Below, piece by piece: positions 61,045 through 64,000 of a stretch of 64,000 bases of DNA (the first letter of the stretch is position 1; each line of letters opens with the position of its first letter). The stretch is from Saururus chinensis (lineage: Eukaryota; Streptophyta; Magnoliopsida; Piperales; Saururaceae). The notes beneath the pieces are model-generated. The model had not been told where the DNA came from. It searched no databases and was given only the letters and a program-made list of their open reading frames with translations. The stretch covers positions 41,166,014 through 41,230,013 of the forward strand of contig CP141144.1 of assembly GCA_035235625.1 (NCBI GenBank), written 5' to 3'. The translations under genes and the position numbers were made by a program.

Positions 61045-62384
61045 TCAGCAAAGTTGGTATTTCTCAAAAGATTTGATGAACCCAAGTGCGGCGTCTTTGG
61101 CCTTCTCCGGTGGCGGCGTGGCCGGCAACACTGGTTGAAACTCAGCTTTCCACTCGACAATGCACTTGCCTGACTCTTGCCCTGGCACAGGAGAGAAGGA
61201 GAAGGTGACTATGTAGGGATCATACATGTTCCTCAGCTCGCCGGCTATGACCCGATAGGTGACCGACTTCCCAGCCTCCACCCTCTCTATCTTCTCGGTT
61301 GATTCTTTCACATAACTTCGAACAGCTGCATTTTTTGCATCAATTTAATTTGTGTTCCAAAAAAATGATTATAAATTATCTTATAGGCATGCATGAAATA
61401 TGAGCCACTCTTGTTCTTGTTGTTAATGGTCGTCGATGAGCAGACCCACCTAACAGATAAATCTAATAATGTTTTATCAAATTCAGTTATTTTTAAGGAT
61501 CATGTTTATATGAGAGCATGCCTACACACTTAGCACGGACCCTTTTTGGCCGCTTTACTTACGGGCAGATTATGATCCGCCCACCTTCGTCATGGTACAC
61601 ATGCACCATTGGATGGAGATCCGATGACACATGATGTGACAAGCACACCAATCGATGTGTGACCTGAAGCTTATTACCTTTTTTCTGTTTTTATACCTAG
61701 CAAAAAAAGAGAATTATTTATAAAAGGTAATAAAAAGTAAAAGAGACAAAATTGTAAAGAATTGAGCCTTCGAAAAAAAATCAAGGAGTTAATCAATAAT
61801 AGTATAGAAAAATTATTGGTGTTACTGATGTCAAAGAGAAAAAACCTTAAAACAAAGAATGAAGAGTCTATCACTTCCTCTTAATATGGACAGTACATAT
61901 TCATTGTCTGTGTGCAGGGCTGGCTAAAATAGGGGTAGTAGTCAATTCATCGTAAAAAAGTTTGGCATATGTGATGAAGATGTAGAGTTAATTTCAGAAA
62001 CTTTGATGCAGTAAAAAAGTGATAAACGGATAAAGGACCAAATCTTTCAAATTTGTAAATATTTAAGAACAACGAAAAAAGTCATGGTCATAAATTGTTC
62101 TAAAGAAACCTGGCTTTTACTAAATAAAAGAGATTTTTAATTGCTCAAGGAGAGGGATACAAGCTATGATGGGCTATTGAGCTGATATGGAAGAATAGGT
62201 TGCAGAGATTACCAGGACCCAGCCTGAAGAGTCTCAAGCTCCCAGGACTGCCATCTCCCAGAAGGTACTCAGCACCAGCAAGCATATCCGGGTTCATCTT
62301 GCTTATAATCTCGTTGTTTCTGTACATATCCCATGCTTTCTCCGCAGGGATATTCAGGACAACTTCCCCCCTCATGCTGTTCAT
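61045..62384 (-). CDS. Bet v 1 / major latex protein (MLP)-like protein, two exons
   Basis: Exon 1 is 62384-62213 and exon 2 is 61325-61045, joined through a GT...AG intron of 887 bp to a 150-residue protein. The single intron lies after LGP, at the family's usual place. The product starts MRGEVVLNIPAEKAW (residues 4-18), has the glycine-rich loop GDGSPGS (43-49), and continues across the junction as LGPAVRSYVKES. It ends with the C-terminal helix PPEKAKDAALGFIKSFEKYQ. Bet v 1 folds bind small hydrophobic ligands (hormones, alkaloid precursors, flavonoids), and many members respond to pathogens. The ligand cannot be told from sequence. No signal peptide, so cytosolic. A second in-frame ATG at residue 4 could also serve as start. 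A TATA box and TGACGTCA boxes lie upstream. Confidence 0.92.
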
Positions 62385-62435
62385 CTCTCTCTCTCTCTAT
62401 CTGAGAGCTGGCAAGTTTTCTCTTGGAAATGGTGG

Positions 62436-62444
62436 TTTATATAG
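62436..62444 (-). promoter_or_regulatory. TATA box of the MLP-like gene
   Basis: Minus strand CTATATAAA, 52-60 bases before the ATG at 62384. Between the two lies a short GA-rich leader. Position and sequence fit a plant core promoter. Confidence 0.65.
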
Positions 62445-62711
62445 AAAGAACACTATGACAAAAAAGAATCATAAGAACATACAAAAAAGTCAATTAGGGC
62501 CACATCCTGTGTACTTAGAGGATTGCATTATTCATGGAATATCTAGCCTCAGTGACAAAAATAGTATAAAAACAACGGTGGGATTGCTTTGATAGGAATC
62601 AAAATTGTTAAGGCCTCAAAGAAAGTAGATTCTTTTCCTTTGTGGCCAAGTGGTTCTTGGAAGCATATATTGCTCTTAGCTTCAGTATAAAAGAATAAAA
62701 AAATGCTTCAG

Positions 62712-62719
62712 TGACGTCA
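62712..62719. promoter_or_regulatory. TGACGTCA box 1
   Basis: Perfect bZIP/TGA-type palindrome about 328 bases upstream of the MLP ATG. Part of a ~22-bp direct repeat (ATGCTTCAGTGACGTCAT core) shared with box 2. Confidence 0.6.
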
Positions 62720-62765
62720 TGAAGACAAATAATGTTGATTAATGGGGCTCGTAAAAATGCTTCAG

Positions 62766-62773
62766 TGACGTCA
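62766..62773. promoter_or_regulatory. TGACGTCA box 2
   Basis: Second perfect octamer, 54 bases beyond box 1, in the second copy of the direct repeat. Confidence 0.6.
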
Positions 62774-62997
62774 TCAACGGCGTTTACACGATGATGCTAC
62801 TCCGTTATGTAAACCTTGACGTTAGTGTGGCATTACTCAAAAGAATAATAGCATGCACACACAAAAAATCATTCCAATTTCTTTATCTACTCAAGCCTTC
62901 TGTTTTCAGTTTTTCGTCCAAAATCAATATAAGATATGTCAAAGGTGGCAATTGGCAGCATTGGAAGATACCGCTTGGGAGTCCTTCGTGAAGAGTA

Positions 62998-63005
62998 TGA
63001 CGTCA
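62998..63005. promoter_or_regulatory. TGACGTCA box 3
   Basis: Third perfect octamer about 614 bases upstream of the MLP ATG, in a different sequence context. Confidence 0.5.
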
Positions 63006-64000
63006 GTTTGCTTGTTTTCTTTATCTAGATTGTTGTTCAGTGATAACTACTGTTAGTACTGTAGTATGACTGGTCTGTGTGTGGCCTCTATTTCCAACCT
63101 CCAGCTAAATCTGAGGTGTTGATCTGTAGACTTAAAGATGATGATCCATTGGCCAGACAAGGGAGACCCCACCTTGATATTGAAGTTTTTATGTAATAAC
63201 TTAGTACGTATCATATCTGAATCTAATTCCATTTAGGCAATAGAAATTCTTAACCTTGTTGAGTGCGCCCCCTTGTCAAACGTGGGAGCATATAACTTTG
63301 GACTGGTATGGCCATCTCTTACTATATTTTTTTCTATATTATTATGTAATGTGGAAAGATTTTTTGGTCCAACCTACATGTTAATGAATATGTGCTAACA
63401 TGTACTAATGTGTGCGCTGTTGATTTTGTGATCAACGATTCCCCTCTATGTATGCCCTCTTTTATAGCAAAATGAGGGGCATCTACATTTTAATATATAC
63501 CCATTCCAAAGCCAGAAGCTATTAGTTGAAATGGGTGGGAATTAAAGAGGATAAAAAAGGGTGTTCAAATTTAAAATTGAAACATTAGTTCTATGCTTCT
63601 TATAAACTTATGATACGGATTTTGTTATTACAATCTCGTATTTTTTGTCTACCTAAGATGAGGGATGATGAACAAAAATCCATGTGACCGAATGGTCTAT
63701 ATACGCAGCATGTTCGATATACACATGAAGATTTTATGGTACCTTTCATTAATATAAACAACATAAGTCTTTTTAGCGCAAACATTTTCTGCTAAGGTAT
63801 AATACATGAGCTAGTCAACATGCCATCTGAAATTTACAATTGGCACATGCCAAGAACCTAGAGATAATGTTTATTATTACAATTCCTAGTATTTCCATAG
63901 TGCAAGGAAGCGAAAGCTTGTAAAAAACCACCTAAAAGGAAAGAAGAGCTTGCGACGTAATTATTTGTTTAAATCGTGACATGTGGGAAGGATCTTACTT
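63006..64000. other. Distal upstream DNA, nothing recognised
   Basis: AT-rich. Short frames only. No gene or repeat pair could be supported. Confidence 0.4.

Overview
The window is nuclear DNA of a flowering plant. It has few genes: four intact or near-intact plant gene models, two relics of host-gene families, and large tracts of transposable elements (TEs) nested in each other. Angiosperm origin follows from a DUF2921 membrane protein, a plant-type cis-prenyltransferase, a Bet v 1/MLP gene with the classical single intron, a PLS-type PPR relic resembling Arabidopsis ECB2/VAC1 (At1g15510), GT-AG introns with TATA/A-rich flanks, and Athila-type, other Ty3/gypsy-type and hAT elements. I cannot name the species.

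Layout. 1-2429: the 5' end of an Athila-like element on the minus strand (LTR, tRNA-Asp primer site, open gag running off the left edge). 2430-12700: repeats, a decayed cytochrome P450, a hAT-type MITE with perfect TIRs and 8-bp TSD, a long foldback, GA/TC arrays and a (CCN)n tract. 12727-15558: an intronless DUF2921 gene. 15880-31685: a decayed Ulp1 (C48) protease gene of transposon origin whose introns and flanks carry degenerate palindromes, split by several LTR fragments. 31691-35122: a complete gag-only LTR element. 36548-37414: cis-prenyltransferase (minus). 40226-41003: PPR relic (minus). 43693-48570: FCF2 with five coding exons (plus). 48827-59448: a hAT element whose transposase is split by an LTR that itself holds two further solo LTRs. 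60549-60769: a foldback. 61045-62384: Bet v 1/MLP gene (minus), with three TGACGTCA octamers upstream.

The host genes do not form a pathway; they serve membrane/secretory function (DUF2921), polyprenol synthesis, small-subunit rRNA maturation and ligand binding/defence. Insertion history is readable: four target-site duplications (TSDs) around LTR units are perfect (GGACT, GCACA, GTCTC, CCGGG), one MITE TSD is perfect (CTTATTAT), and one LTR TSD has a single mismatch. Decay is mainly by C-to-T/G-to-A-type changes, consistent with methylated repeats.

The least explained signals are the palindrome arrays in the Ulp1-gene introns, a four-copy 56-bp intronic repeat in FCF2 that carries a splice-donor-like sequence and a 14-bp palindrome, and the repeated TGACGTCA boxes before the MLP gene. 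All homology calls were made by eye, without database searches.
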